From an uncultured Eubacterium sp. (GTDB taxonomy: Bacteria > Bacillota > Clostridia > Lachnospirales > Lachnospiraceae): a DNA stretch of 12,161 nt. Position numbers and translations under genes: made by a program. Where the stretch lies: the NCBI GenBank assembly GCA_946611445.1, contig CAMODP010000047.1:1-12161 (forward strand), in the 5' to 3' direction. The notes beneath the pieces are model-generated. The model had not been told where the DNA came from, searched no databases, and saw only the letters and a program-made list of their open reading frames with translations. Positions 1 through 6,564 of the stretch are shown one piece after another; within the stretch, counting starts at the first letter, position 1, and each line of letters starts with the position of its first letter.

Positions 1-800
1 GGCGCGATCCAGATCCGGGGATTTTTCACGATATTCCCCATCTGCAGCATGGATGTGCCGATTCCCTGGGAAACCAGCCCGCCGAGCCCGTTTTCCCGGA
101 ATGACATCACGGCAAAGCCGACCATCTGCGCGCAGCAGCCCGCCACGGCAGCCCCGCCGGCCAGGCCGGTCAGACCGAGCGCGGCACAGATGGCGGCGGA
201 GGAGATCGGCAGCGTCAGGGCTATGCCGACAACCACGGATACAACTATGCCCATCAGAAACGGCTGCAGCTCCGTCGCCCACATGATGATATTGCCGACG
301 CGGGAAGCCGCGGCGCCGAGCGGGGGCGCCCACCAGGCGGAAAGCGCCGCCCCGACGCCGATCGTCACCATCGGGGTTACCAGAATATCCACCTTCGTCT
401 CTCCGGAAACCAGCTTTCCGATTTCCGCAGTCACAATCGCTACAAACAGCACCGCCAGGGGGCCGCCGGCACCGCCCAGCGCGTTCGACGCAAACCCCAC
501 GGAGATCAATGAGAACAGCACCAGCGGGGGGCACTGCAGGGCATAACCGATCGCCACGGCCATCGCCGGCCCGCTCATGGCGGTAGCCAGGCCGCCGACC
601 GTATATTCATTGCCGGCAATCACGGCAACCGTCCTGGTCAGCGCGGGGATGTGCAGCTGAGAACCCAGCGTGTTAATGATGGTCCCGATCAGCAGGGAAC
701 AGAACAGTCCCTGCGCCATCGCTCCCAGTGCGTCAATGCCGTATCTCTTCAGTGATATCTCAACATTTTTCTTTTTCAGAAACGCCTTGATTTTTTCCAT
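1..800 (-). CDS. PTS-type sugar transporter subunit IIC (PTS_EIIC_2-like), partial
   Basis: Polytopic inner-membrane protein resembling the stand-alone PTS EIIC family (PTS_EIIC_2), presumed to move a small sugar-like substrate. The substrate cannot be read from the sequence. The first 266 residues are present and the C-terminus lies beyond the left edge; family members are usually about 340 residues. After a short basic N-terminus (MEKIKAFLKKK) come Gly/Ala-rich hydrophobic segments at about residues 25-45, 70-90, 92-125, 141-165, 178-200 and 203-232. There is a conserved-looking VDILVTPMVTIG stretch at 137-148 and GTSMLQMGN at 248-256. The start is ATG at 800-798, with AAGGAG just upstream (810-805). 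It lies 50 bases downstream of the phosphopantetheinyl transferase gene on the same strand and may be cotranscribed with it. No IIA, IIB or sugar enzyme is visible, so the coupling partner is unknown. Family assignment is from overall character and motif memory, not an alignment. Confidence 0.72.
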   Translation of the reverse strand, partial: MEKIKAFLKKKNVEISLKRYGIDALGAMAQGLFCSLLIGTIINTLGSQLHIPALTRTVAVIAGNEYTVGGLATAMSGPAMAVAIGYALQCPPLVLFSLISVGFASNALGGAGGPLAVLFVAIVTAEIGKLVSGETKVDILVTPMVTIGVGAALSAWWAPPLGAAASRVGNIIMWATELQPFLMGIVVSVVVGIALTLPISSAAICAALGLTGLAGGAAVAGCCAQMVGFAVMSFRENGLGGLVSQGIGTSMLQMGNIVKNPRIWIA

Positions 801-850
801 TTTTCTCCTTTGCTCTGCCTTTTCATGGTTCAGTACTTTTGGCGCTGCAA

Positions 851-1705
851 TCAGCATATTGCGCTTTCGAAATGTGCCAGTACCTCTCTGCAGTCTGTCC
901 GCGTAACGCTGACCCGTTCCTCACTTATGCTGTCCGCGCAGACACTGATGACCGCCGTACCGGTCCGGCAGGTCTGCCAGCAGAAGCGCGGGGGATCGTC
1001 ACGCAGCACGGAAAAAGACCGGAGATCCCTGGACAGGCCTTCGCCTGTCTTTTTGATGTATGCCTCTTTCCTGGTCCAGATATAGAAAAACGCCTCGTCC
1101 GGATTCTCAGCCCCGCGAATATACCGGCTCTCCTCAGGGAGGAAGAAACGATCCGCAATATGCAGGTCACAGGACCGCAGCGTTTCCAGATCAAGCCCGA
1201 CGCTCTGCCGGCAGACGGCAGCAGCCACCTGCCGCCCGGAATGAGACAGGGAAAACTGCACATCTGTCCCCTGTGCGGGCTCTCCTGCTGCACCGCGGGC
1301 CAGAAAAGGCTTTCCGCTGCTTCCCTCGCAAAATGCGATATCAGCTTCATCCATGCCCATCGTTTCCGTCAGCATCACCCGCAGAAGCAGCTCCGCGAAC
1401 AGAGATGTCAGGCGTTCCCTGTCGAACAGAAACCGTCCGATACGCGTCCGTCGCCCCGGGGAGATGAGGGCAAGGTACCTGCTTACCTCCGCAAAACCGA
1501 CCGTCTCGGGAATCTCCAGATACCGTATGAAAATCCTGTCTGTCCGTACCGCGTCTTTCGTATGCTCAGCCACGTGTGCCACCGCCCGGTCTGCCCGGCG
1601 CTCTCTCCTCTGTATTTCATCCGGCAGAAAGCGTTTCGTTCCCACTGCGATCCCGCAAAGGAGACCGTCCCTGCCCGGATTCCGGATTATTTTACTCCAT
1701 ATCAC
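851..1705 (-). CDS. Sfp-type 4'-phosphopantetheinyl transferase
   Basis: Transfers the 4'-phosphopantetheine arm of CoA to a serine of a carrier protein (ACP, PCP or similar) in the cytoplasm. The two-lobed Sfp signature is complete when numbered from the GTG at 1705: GKPF at 131-134, FSLSHSG at 151-157, the Mg-binding GLDLE at 170-174 (Asp172, Glu174) and WTRKEAYIKKTGEGL at 210-224 with Glu214. The start is uncertain. GTG at 1705 has only a weak GAAG upstream and gives 284 residues, whereas Sfp proteins are usually 210-240. The family N-terminus normally begins near IRYLEIP (residue 60), and the 50-60 residues before it have no family match that I recognise. In-frame GTGs at residues 42 and 45 are alternatives, though neither has a well-spaced Shine-Dalgarno. 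A good promoter overlaps the GTG at 1705, which also argues for a later start. No carrier-protein or NRPS/PKS gene is nearby, so the target is unknown. Confidence 0.85.
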   Translation of the reverse strand: MIWSKIIRNPGRDGLLCGIAVGTKRFLPDEIQRRERRADRAVAHVAEHTKDAVRTDRIFIRYLEIPETVGFAEVSRYLALISPGRRTRIGRFLFDRERLTSLFAELLLRVMLTETMGMDEADIAFCEGSSGKPFLARGAAGEPAQGTDVQFSLSHSGRQVAAAVCRQSVGLDLETLRSCDLHIADRFFLPEESRYIRGAENPDEAFFYIWTRKEAYIKKTGEGLSRDLRSFSVLRDDPPRFCWQTCRTGTAVISVCADSISEERVSVTRTDCREVLAHFESAIC

Positions 1706-1717
1706 TTATTTCTTCAA
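1689..1717 (-). promoter_or_regulatory. Putative promoter for the phosphopantetheinyl transferase gene
   Basis: On the minus strand there is TTGAAG (1717-1712), a 17-base spacer and TAAAAT (1694-1689). This is close to the sigma-A consensus (4/6 and 5/6). It lies just downstream of the metY terminator, so it would restart transcription for the transferase and the PTS IIC gene. It overlaps the most upstream GTG start, so if it is real the protein must start further in. The call rests on spacing and base matches only. Confidence 0.45.
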
Positions 1718-1732
1718 TTCTTTTTATCCGGT

Positions 1733-1774
1733 AAAAAACGGCATCTGACAGCTTTTTCAGCCGCCGGATGCCGT
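1733..1774 (-). terminator. Rho-independent terminator after metY
   Basis: Read on the minus strand, an 8-bp stem ACGGCATC (1774-1767) pairs with GATGCCGT (1745-1738). It is followed at once by a run of six T (1738-1733). An inner CTGA/TCAG pairing (1760-1757 with 1749-1746) can extend the hairpin. It starts 33 bases past the metY stop codon and would separate metY from the transferase gene. Confidence 0.8.
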
Positions 1775-1806
1775 CTCTGATATTTCCTTCCTGCATGAGG
1801 ACCTGT

Positions 1807-3102
1807 TCAGTTGTCCGCTGCCTTTACCGCTGCAAATCCGCGCTCCAGATCTGCAATGATATCATCGATATGTTCCGTGCCGATTGAGAGCCGGATGGTA
1901 TTCGGCCGGATGCCCTGATCCAGAAGCTCCTCTCCGGAAAGCTGGGAGTGTGTCGTGGAAGCCGGATGAATGACCAGACTCTTGACATCCGCCACATTCG
2001 CGAGCAGGGAGAAGATCTCCAGATTGTCGATAAATGTCCAGGCTTCCTGCTGGTCTCCCCTGATCTCAAAGGTAAAAATGGACGCGCCGCCGTGCGGGAA
2101 ATACTTCTCATACAGGGCGTGATCCGGATGATCGGGGAGCGACGGGTGGTTGACCTTCTCGACCATCGGATGGCTGCTCAGATACTCGACCACCTTTCTG
2201 GTATTCTCCGCGTGCCGCTCCAGCCGCAGGGAGAGGGTCTCCACGCCCTGCAGCAGCAGGAATGCGTTGAACGGGGAAATGCACGCACCCATATCGCGCA
2301 GGAGAATGGCCCGGATATACGTCACAAAGGCAGCCGGTCCGACCGCGTCATAGAAGGAGATGCCGTGATAGCTGGGATTCGGTTCTGCAATCTGCGGGTA
2401 CCTTCCGCCTTCTTTCCAGTTAAATTTTCCGGACTCCACGATAATGCCGCCGAGCGTCGTACCGTGACCGCCGATGAACTTCGTGGCCGAGTGGACGACG
2501 ATGTCCGCGCCGTGCTCGATCGGACGGATCAGGTACGGTGTCCCGAAGGTATTGTCAATCACCAGAGGCAGTCCGTGCCTGTGCGCGATTTCCGCTATTG
2601 CCTCAATATCGGGAATATCGCTGTTCGGATTGCCCAGCGTCTCCAGATATATGGCCTTCGTATTGTCCCGGATGGCACCTTCCACTTCCTCCAGGTTATG
2701 CGCGTCCACAAACGTAGTCTCAATCCCCAGCTGCGGAAGGGTATGCGCCAGCAGGTTGAAGGTGCCGCCGTATATTGTCTTCTGTGCCACGATATGACCG
2801 CCGTTCGCCGCCAGTGCCTCAATCGTATAGGTAATGGCCGCCGCGCCGGATGAGAGCGCGAGCGCCGCGCTGCCGCCCTCCAGGGCAGCCAGTCTCTTTT
2901 CCAGGACCTCCTGTGTGGAATTCGTCAGCCTGCCGTAGATGTTGCCGGCATCTGCCAGGCCGAACCGGTCCGCGGCGTGTCTGCTGTTGTGAAACACATA
3001 GGATGTCGTCTGATAAATCGGAACGGCGCGGGCATCCGTCGCCGGATCTGCCTGTTCCTGCCCCACATGCAGCTGCAGCGTTTCAAATCTGTACTGACTC
3101 AT
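1807..3102 (-). CDS. metY: O-acetylhomoserine sulfhydrylase (aminocarboxypropyltransferase)
   Basis: PLP enzyme of the Cys/Met metabolism family that makes homocysteine from O-acetylhomoserine and sulfide, which is direct sulfhydrylation towards methionine. The 431-residue length is normal for MetY and longer than typical cystathionine gamma-synthases. Visible features are IYGRLTNST at 55-63 (Tyr56 and Arg58, phosphate-binding from the partner subunit), SSGAAAI at 84-90, YGGT at 111-114, LETLGNP at 153-159, [10 protein letters not shown] at 181-190 (Asp184 for the PLP ring) and [12 protein letters not shown] at 204-215, where Lys208 is the expected PLP lysine. The C-terminal domain has [13 protein letters not shown] near 374-386. 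ATG at 3102-3100 has GGGAG about 9 bases upstream. It lies 127 bases after nifU on the same strand, so it could be read from the nifS promoter or from one of its own. Its sulfide-consuming reaction fits the neighbouring sulfur genes. Confidence 0.93.
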   Translation of the reverse strand: MSQYRFETLQLHVGQEQADPATDARAVPIYQTTSYVFHNSRHAADRFGLADAGNIYGRLTNSTQEVLEKRLAALEGGSAALALSSGAAAITYTIEALAANGGHIVAQKTIYGGTFNLLAHTLPQLGIETTFVDAHNLEEVEGAIRDNTKAIYLETLGNPNSDIPDIEAIAEIAHRHGLPLVIDNTFGTPYLIRPIEHGADIVVHSATKFIGGHGTTLGGIIVESGKFNWKEGGRYPQIAEPNPSYHGISFYDAVGPAAFVTYIRAILLRDMGACISPFNAFLLLQGVETLSLRLERHAENTRKVVEYLSSHPMVEKVNHPSLPDHPDHALYEKYFPHGGASIFTFEIRGDQQEAWTFIDNLEIFSLLANVADVKSLVIHPASTTHSQLSGEELLDQGIRPNTIRLSIGTEHIDDIIADLERGFAAVKAADN

Positions 3103-3229
3103 TGGTTCTCTCCCTCTTTTTTTGTTTCTTTATCATATAGTATGGTTCGTATAGTGCTTTTTCCCCGGCGTTGCTTTCCGCTCCCGCCGTTTTTCTATAC
3201 CGCTCCGGTGTTCAGTGTGTCCGGCTGTT

Positions 3230-3628
3230 TTATCCCGCATCGCTGCTGTCCGCTGCCCCGGTCCTGCTCCTGTAATCATCCAGCGCCGCCTGAATGGCTT
3301 CCTCTGCCAGGACGGAACAGTGCATCTTGTAGTCCGGCAGCCCGTCCAGCGCCTCCGCCACTGCCTTGTTGGTCAGTTTCATTGCGTCTGCCACCGGTTT
3401 TCCCTTGATCAGCTCCGTGGCCATGGAACTGGAAGCGATCGCGCTGCCGCAGCCGAAAGTCTCAAATTTGACGTCTCTGACGATATCATCCTCGATTTTG
3501 AGATACATTTTCATGATGTCGCCGCACTTTGCGTTTCCCACTGTTCCGATCCCGTTGGCATCCTCAATCACCCCGACATTTCTGGGATGTCTGAAATGTT
3601 CCATCACTTTTTCACTGTATAATGCCAT
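3230..3628 (-). CDS. Fe-S cluster assembly scaffold, IscU/NifU N-terminal type
   Basis: Scaffold on which sulfur from the cysteine desulfurase and iron are assembled into an Fe-S cluster before transfer to apo-proteins. At 132 residues it is a single IscU domain. The three ligand cysteines are in place: Cys35 in GNAKCGD with the usual Asp37, Cys60 in FGCGSAIASSS, and Cys104 in KMHCSVLAEEA. The 43-residue gap between Cys60 and Cys104 matches IscU, and there is no SufU-type insertion. The LPPVK motif that the HscA chaperone recognises in IscU is LPDYK here (97-101), so a dedicated HscA/HscB pair is unlikely. The last 12 residues are a polar tail. ATG at 3628 has AAGGAG at a good distance. It begins 31 bases after the nifS stop codon on the same strand, so the two are almost certainly cotranscribed. 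Confidence 0.93.
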   Translation of the reverse strand: MALYSEKVMEHFRHPRNVGVIEDANGIGTVGNAKCGDIMKMYLKIEDDIVRDVKFETFGCGSAIASSSMATELIKGKPVADAMKLTNKAVAEALDGLPDYKMHCSVLAEEAIQAALDDYRSRTGAADSSDAG

Positions 3629-3659
3629 GTTTTCTCCTTACCGGCTGTCCGCCCTTTTG

Positions 3660-4847
3660 TCAAAGTATAAACTCTGCTTTTCCGGAAACGAGGTCTCTCC
3701 AGACCGGTGAAAAGCCCCGCAGATATTCCACCACATCCTTTACGGACTGTATGATATAATCCGTCTCCTCCTCTGTGATATCATCGCCGAGCGTCAGCCG
3801 CAGGGATCCGTGCGCGACATCGTGGACCCTTCCGATCGCGAGCAGGACATGACTCGGATCCAGTGAACCGGATGTACAGGCGCTCCCCGAAGAAGCCTCG
3901 ACGCCCCTGTCGTCCAGAAGCAGCAGCAGGGACTCCCCCTCTATTCCTTCAAAACAGAAATTCACGTTTCCGGGAAGTCTTCGCTCCGCGTCCCCGTTGA
4001 GGGCAGAATGCGGGATTTCACTGAGTCCCCGTATGAGGCGGTCCCTCTGCTCCCGCTGCACTGCCGCGACAGCATCCATCTGTTCCGCGGACGCCCGCAG
4101 GGCTGCTGCCATGCCGACGATGGCAGGCACATTCTCCGTGCCGGCGCGTTTCCCGCGCTCCTGGGCGCCGCCCTCGATCAGGTTCGTCAGCCTGATCCCC
4201 TTTCTCGCGTACAGGAATCCGATACCCCTGGGGCCGTGAAACTTGTGCGCGGAAGCCGACAGCATATCAATATGTTCCTTTTTTACGTCTATCGGCAGGT
4301 GCCCGACAGCCTGCACCGCGTCTGTGTGGAATGTGACCGCATGCCTGGCGCAGATCTCTCCGATCTCCGCAACGGGCTGGATCGTGCCGATCTCATTGTT
4401 GGCATACATCACAGTCACAAGGGCCGTGTCCTCCCGAATCGCCGCTTCGACCTCTTCCGGCCGGACCAGCCCGTCCTCATGCACGTCCAGCAGCGTAATG
4501 TCAAATCCCTCTTTCCGCAGCTTTTCCAGCGTATGCAGAACCGCGTGATGTTCAAAGGCTGTGGAAATGATGTGCGTCTTTCCGGCTTTTTTTCCTGCCT
4601 CCGCGGCGGAACGGATCGCCTGGTTATCCGCCTCGCTTCCGCCGGAGGTGAATGTAATTTCCCTGGGTTCCGCTCCGATCACAGCTGCTATTTCAGCTCT
4701 GGCCTTCTCCAGGATCTCCTTTGCCTCCTGTCCCCGGCCGTACAGACTGGACGGATTGCCGTATACCTCCTGCAGACAGGGGACCATTGCATCCAGTGCA
4801 GCCTGACTCATTCTGGTCGTTGCGGCGTTGTCAGCATATATCCTCAT
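3660..4847 (-). CDS. nifS: Cysteine desulfurase, NifS/IscS family
   Basis: PLP enzyme that removes sulfur from cysteine to form alanine and an enzyme persulfide, for donation to the scaffold protein and probably to MnmA. It has 395 residues, normal for group I desulfurases. Motifs are YADNAATTR at 4-12, FTSGGSEADN at 66-75, EHHAVLH at 99-105 with the PLP-stacking His100, ANNEIGTIQP at 149-158, HTDAVQA at 174-180 with Asp176, SASAHKFHGPRGIGF at 197-211 with the PLP lysine Lys202, and SSGSACTSGSLDPSHVL at 319-335 with the persulfide cysteine Cys324 on the long group-I loop. ATG at 4847 is preceded by AGGAGG. It is the first gene of a nifS-nifU unit and is divergent from the Rrf2 regulator, with a promoter and a dyad operator upstream. 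Its symbol could equally be iscS, because the sequence alone does not separate the two names. Confidence 0.95.
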   Translation of the reverse strand: MRIYADNAATTRMSQAALDAMVPCLQEVYGNPSSLYGRGQEAKEILEKARAEIAAVIGAEPREITFTSGGSEADNQAIRSAAEAGKKAGKTHIISTAFEHHAVLHTLEKLRKEGFDITLLDVHEDGLVRPEEVEAAIREDTALVTVMYANNEIGTIQPVAEIGEICARHAVTFHTDAVQAVGHLPIDVKKEHIDMLSASAHKFHGPRGIGFLYARKGIRLTNLIEGGAQERGKRAGTENVPAIVGMAAALRASAEQMDAVAAVQREQRDRLIRGLSEIPHSALNGDAERRLPGNVNFCFEGIEGESLLLLLDDRGVEASSGSACTSGSLDPSHVLLAIGRVHDVAHGSLRLTLGDDITEEETDYIIQSVKDVVEYLRGFSPVWRDLVSGKAEFIL

Positions 4848-4876
4848 GTTTGCCTCCTTTTTCTTCCTGTTACCGC

Positions 4877-4905
4877 AGTCTACACCTATTTGCCTACTAT
4901 GTCAA
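4877..4905 (-). promoter_or_regulatory. Promoter of the nifS-nifU unit
   Basis: On the minus strand a perfect TTGACA (4905-4900) is followed after 17 bases by TAGACT (4882-4877, 4/6 to TATAAT). The predicted transcript starts roughly 25 bases before the nifS ATG. The -35 box and most of the spacer lie inside the first 25-bp dyad, so a protein bound there would block RNA polymerase. Confidence 0.65.
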
Positions 4906-4910
4906 TAGGT
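4884..4910. promoter_or_regulatory. Putative Rrf2 operator 1 (on the nifS promoter)
   Basis: Inverted repeat ACCTATT (4884-4890) and AATAGGT (4904-4910). Its core is CCTA-N17-TAGG, 25 bp (4885-4909), the site length typical of Rrf2/IscR dimers. It matches operator 2 at 14 of 25 positions, including both ends and inner TT, CC and AA positions. It covers the -35 box and spacer of the nifS promoter. That the neighbouring Rrf2 protein binds here is an inference. Confidence 0.6.
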
Positions 4911-4926
4911 TATTTGCATTTCCCTG

Positions 4927-4956
4927 TTGATTTGCCTACTTACCCTGCGGTATAAT
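4927..4956 (+). promoter_or_regulatory. Promoter of the rrf2-mnmA unit
   Basis: TTGATT (4927-4932), an 18-base spacer and a perfect TATAAT (4951-4956). The transcript would start near 4963, giving a leader of about 47 bases before the GTG of the regulator. The spacer and -10 box lie in the second dyad, which predicts autoregulation. Confidence 0.65.
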
Positions 4957-4963
4957 AGGCAAA
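4931..4963. promoter_or_regulatory. Putative Rrf2 operator 2 (on the rrf2 promoter)
   Basis: Inverted repeat TTTGCCTA (4931-4938) and TAGGCAAA (4956-4963), eight paired bases per arm. Its core is again CCTA-N17-TAGG (4935-4959), the same 25-bp geometry as operator 1, with centres 50 bp apart. It spans the -35/-10 spacer and the whole -10 box of the rrf2 promoter. Binding by the adjacent regulator is inferred, not shown. Confidence 0.6.
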
Positions 4964-5009
4964 ACAAACGGAATCCCGAAAGCACAGCATAAAAGGAGCG
5001 GCCTGCATT

Positions 5010-5459
5010 GTGATTTCTACACGAGGAAGATACGCGATACGCGTCATGATTGATCTGGCGGAAAATGAAAAAGAGGACGGCAGCTATATTCCCCTTAAGG
5101 ATATTGCCGCCCGGCAGGAGATATCCAAAAAATATCTGGAAATCATTGTGAAAGACATGGTGGCCGGCGGCCTCATCGTCGGTGCCAGCGGTAAGGGGGG
5201 CGGCTACCGGCTCTGCAGAAAGCCGGAGGAATACTCTGTCGGAGAAATTCTCGAGCTGATGGAAGGCCCTCTGGCCTCTGTTGCCTGTCAGGCCGACCCG
5301 GAGATGACCTGCCCGCGGGAGGCGATCTGTCAGACGCTGCCCATGTGGACAGAATTTGACAGGATGGTTCACGACTACTTTTACGGCAAGAAGCTGTCAG
5401 ACATCTGCTTCACATCCGTTCCCGTCCGGAATCATCCGGATAAACAACAGGAGGGCTGA
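5010..5459 (+). CDS. Rrf2-family transcriptional regulator (IscR/CymR-like)
   Basis: DNA-binding repressor of the Rrf2 family, here most likely sensing Fe-S or cysteine status and controlling the flanking sulfur genes. It has 149 residues. The N-terminus STRGRYAIRVMIDLAE (3-18) and the winged helix with PLKDIAARQEISKKYLEIIVKDM (28-50) and GKGGGYRL (61-68) are classic Rrf2. Three C-terminal cysteines, Cys93, Cys101 and Cys107, form a C-X7-C-X5-C pattern that could hold a cluster. E. coli IscR has C-X5-C-X5-C followed by a ligand His three residues later; here that position is Leu110. The start is GTG at 5010, set by AAGGAG at 4993-4998 and by the family N-terminus. Its stop codon overlaps the first ATG of mnmA, so the two are coupled. 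It is divergent from nifS. B. subtilis CymR sits in a similar cymR-yrvO-mnmA neighbourhood, so a CymR-like cysteine regulator is the main alternative. Confidence 0.9.
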   Translation: MISTRGRYAIRVMIDLAENEKEDGSYIPLKDIAARQEISKKYLEIIVKDMVAGGLIVGASGKGGGYRLCRKPEEYSVGEILELMEGPLASVACQADPEMTCPREAICQTLPMWTEFDRMVHDYFYGKKLSDICFTSVPVRNHPDKQQEG

Positions 5460-6547
5460 TGATGAAAGCACTGATCGCAATGTCGGGAGGCGTGGATTCC
5501 AGCGTGGCGGCCATGCGCATGAAGGAAGCCGGCTGGGAGTGCATCGGCTGTACCATGAAGCTGTATGAAAGTGAAGACGCGGCCGGAGAAACAGGCCGGC
5601 CGGAGACCCGGACGGCAGACCGTACCTGCTGCAGTCTGGATGATACGGAGGATGCGCGGAGCGTGGCTTACCGCCTGGGTATGCCTTACTATGTCTTCAA
5701 TTACACCAGGGAATTCCGGCAGGAAGTCATCGGCCGGTTTATTGATGCCTATGAGGCGGGCGTGACGCCGAATCCGTGCATAGACTGCAACCGCTATATG
5801 AAGTTCGGAAAACTGTATGACCAGGCCCGCGTGCTCGGCTGCGACGCCATCGTGACGGGGCATTATGCCAGAATCCGGCTCGAAAACGGGCGCTGGCAGC
5901 TCCTGAAAGCCGCCGACCCTTCCAAAGACCAGAGCTATGTGCTGTATTCCCTGACGCAGGAGCAGCTGGCGCACACGCGTTTTCCGCTCGGTGAGCTGAC
6001 CAAGACAGAAGTCCGGGCCATGGCGGAGCAGGCAGGGTTTGTCAATGCGGACAAGCCGGACAGCCAGGATATCTGTTTCGTCCCGGACGGGGACTACGGC
6101 GCTGTCATAGCCGCCCGCAGCGCGCACGTGCCCGTGCCGGGGGACTTTGTGGATCAGGACGGCCATGTCCTCGGACGCCACCGCGGCATCATCCACTACA
6201 CGATCGGGCAGCGCCGGGGTCTGGGGCTTCCGTTTCCGGAGCGGACCTACGTGGTCCGGATCGATCCCGCGGCCAACACTGTCGTCCTGGGACCGCATGA
6301 GGCCCTTATGCAGACCCGCGTAAAGGTGAAAGAAATCAACTGGATCAGCGGCGAGGCGCCCCGGGAGCCTTTCCGCTGTGAGGCAAAGCTCCGCTACCGC
6401 CAGCCGGCAAAGAGCGCGCTCTGCGTCCCGGACGGAAGCGAAAGCCTGGAACTGCGCTTTGATGAACCGCAGCGGGCTGTCACGCCCGGACAGGCAGCTG
6501 TCCTGTATGACGGTGACATTGTTCTCGGCGGAGGAATCATCTGCTGA
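5459..6547 (+). CDS. mnmA: tRNA-specific 2-thiouridylase MnmA
   Basis: Thiolates the wobble uridine (U34) of tRNA-Lys, tRNA-Glu and tRNA-Gln to 2-thiouridine. It activates the base with ATP and uses persulfide sulfur from a cysteine desulfurase. At 362 residues it has family length. The PP-loop is MSGGVDSSVAA at 8-18. The catalytic pair is Cys107 in GVTPNPCIDCN (101-111) and Cys206 in DSQDICFVPDGDY (201-213). GHYARI at 134-139 and the YTIGQRRGLG segment at 247-256 are also typical. Two tandem ATGs are possible: 5459 overlaps the regulator stop codon (TGATG), while 5462 has the better distance to AGGAGG. The two differ by one methionine. Coupling to the Rrf2 gene, and nifS across the divergent promoter, suggest that NifS is its sulfur donor, as YrvO is in B. 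subtilis. Confidence 0.96.
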   Translation: MMKALIAMSGGVDSSVAAMRMKEAGWECIGCTMKLYESEDAAGETGRPETRTADRTCCSLDDTEDARSVAYRLGMPYYVFNYTREFRQEVIGRFIDAYEAGVTPNPCIDCNRYMKFGKLYDQARVLGCDAIVTGHYARIRLENGRWQLLKAADPSKDQSYVLYSLTQEQLAHTRFPLGELTKTEVRAMAEQAGFVNADKPDSQDICFVPDGDYGAVIAARSAHVPVPGDFVDQDGHVLGRHRGIIHYTIGQRRGLGLPFPERTYVVRIDPAANTVVLGPHEALMQTRVKVKEINWISGEAPREPFRCEAKLRYRQPAKSALCVPDGSESLELRFDEPQRAVTPGQAAVLYDGDIVLGGGIIC

Positions 6548-6564
6548 CCGCAGGGATCAGCTTT

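Noticed and set aside
839-1780. Plus-strand open frame of 313 codons
   Set aside because: It is antisense to the phosphopantetheinyl transferase, which carries the full Sfp motif set. The plus-strand product has no recognisable domain, is rich in Arg/Pro/Cys and has no ribosome binding site.
1948-2853. Plus-strand open frame of 301 codons
   Set aside because: Antisense to metY, whose motifs and ribosome binding site are clear. The long open frame is a by-product of GC-rich third codon positions.
3168-3222. CGGCG/CGCCG hairpin with a T run on the plus strand between nifU and metY
   Set aside because: The T run is on the plus strand, where no gene precedes it. On the minus strand, where nifU and metY are read, there is no T run, so it cannot serve as the nifU terminator.
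3103-3229. Possible SAM riboswitch or T-box leader in front of metY
   Set aside because: The 127-base gap is too short for a full element, and I see no conserved core motifs of either class.
4008-4955. Plus-strand open frame of 315 codons
   Set aside because: Antisense to nifS, and it runs through the nifS promoter region. No domain is recognisable.
6543-6561. Hairpin GCTGACC/GG-A-TCAGC at the mnmA stop codon, a possible terminator
   Set aside because: The stem is short with a bulged A and is followed by only three T. It is not enough to call a terminator between the convergent mnmA and cdd genes.
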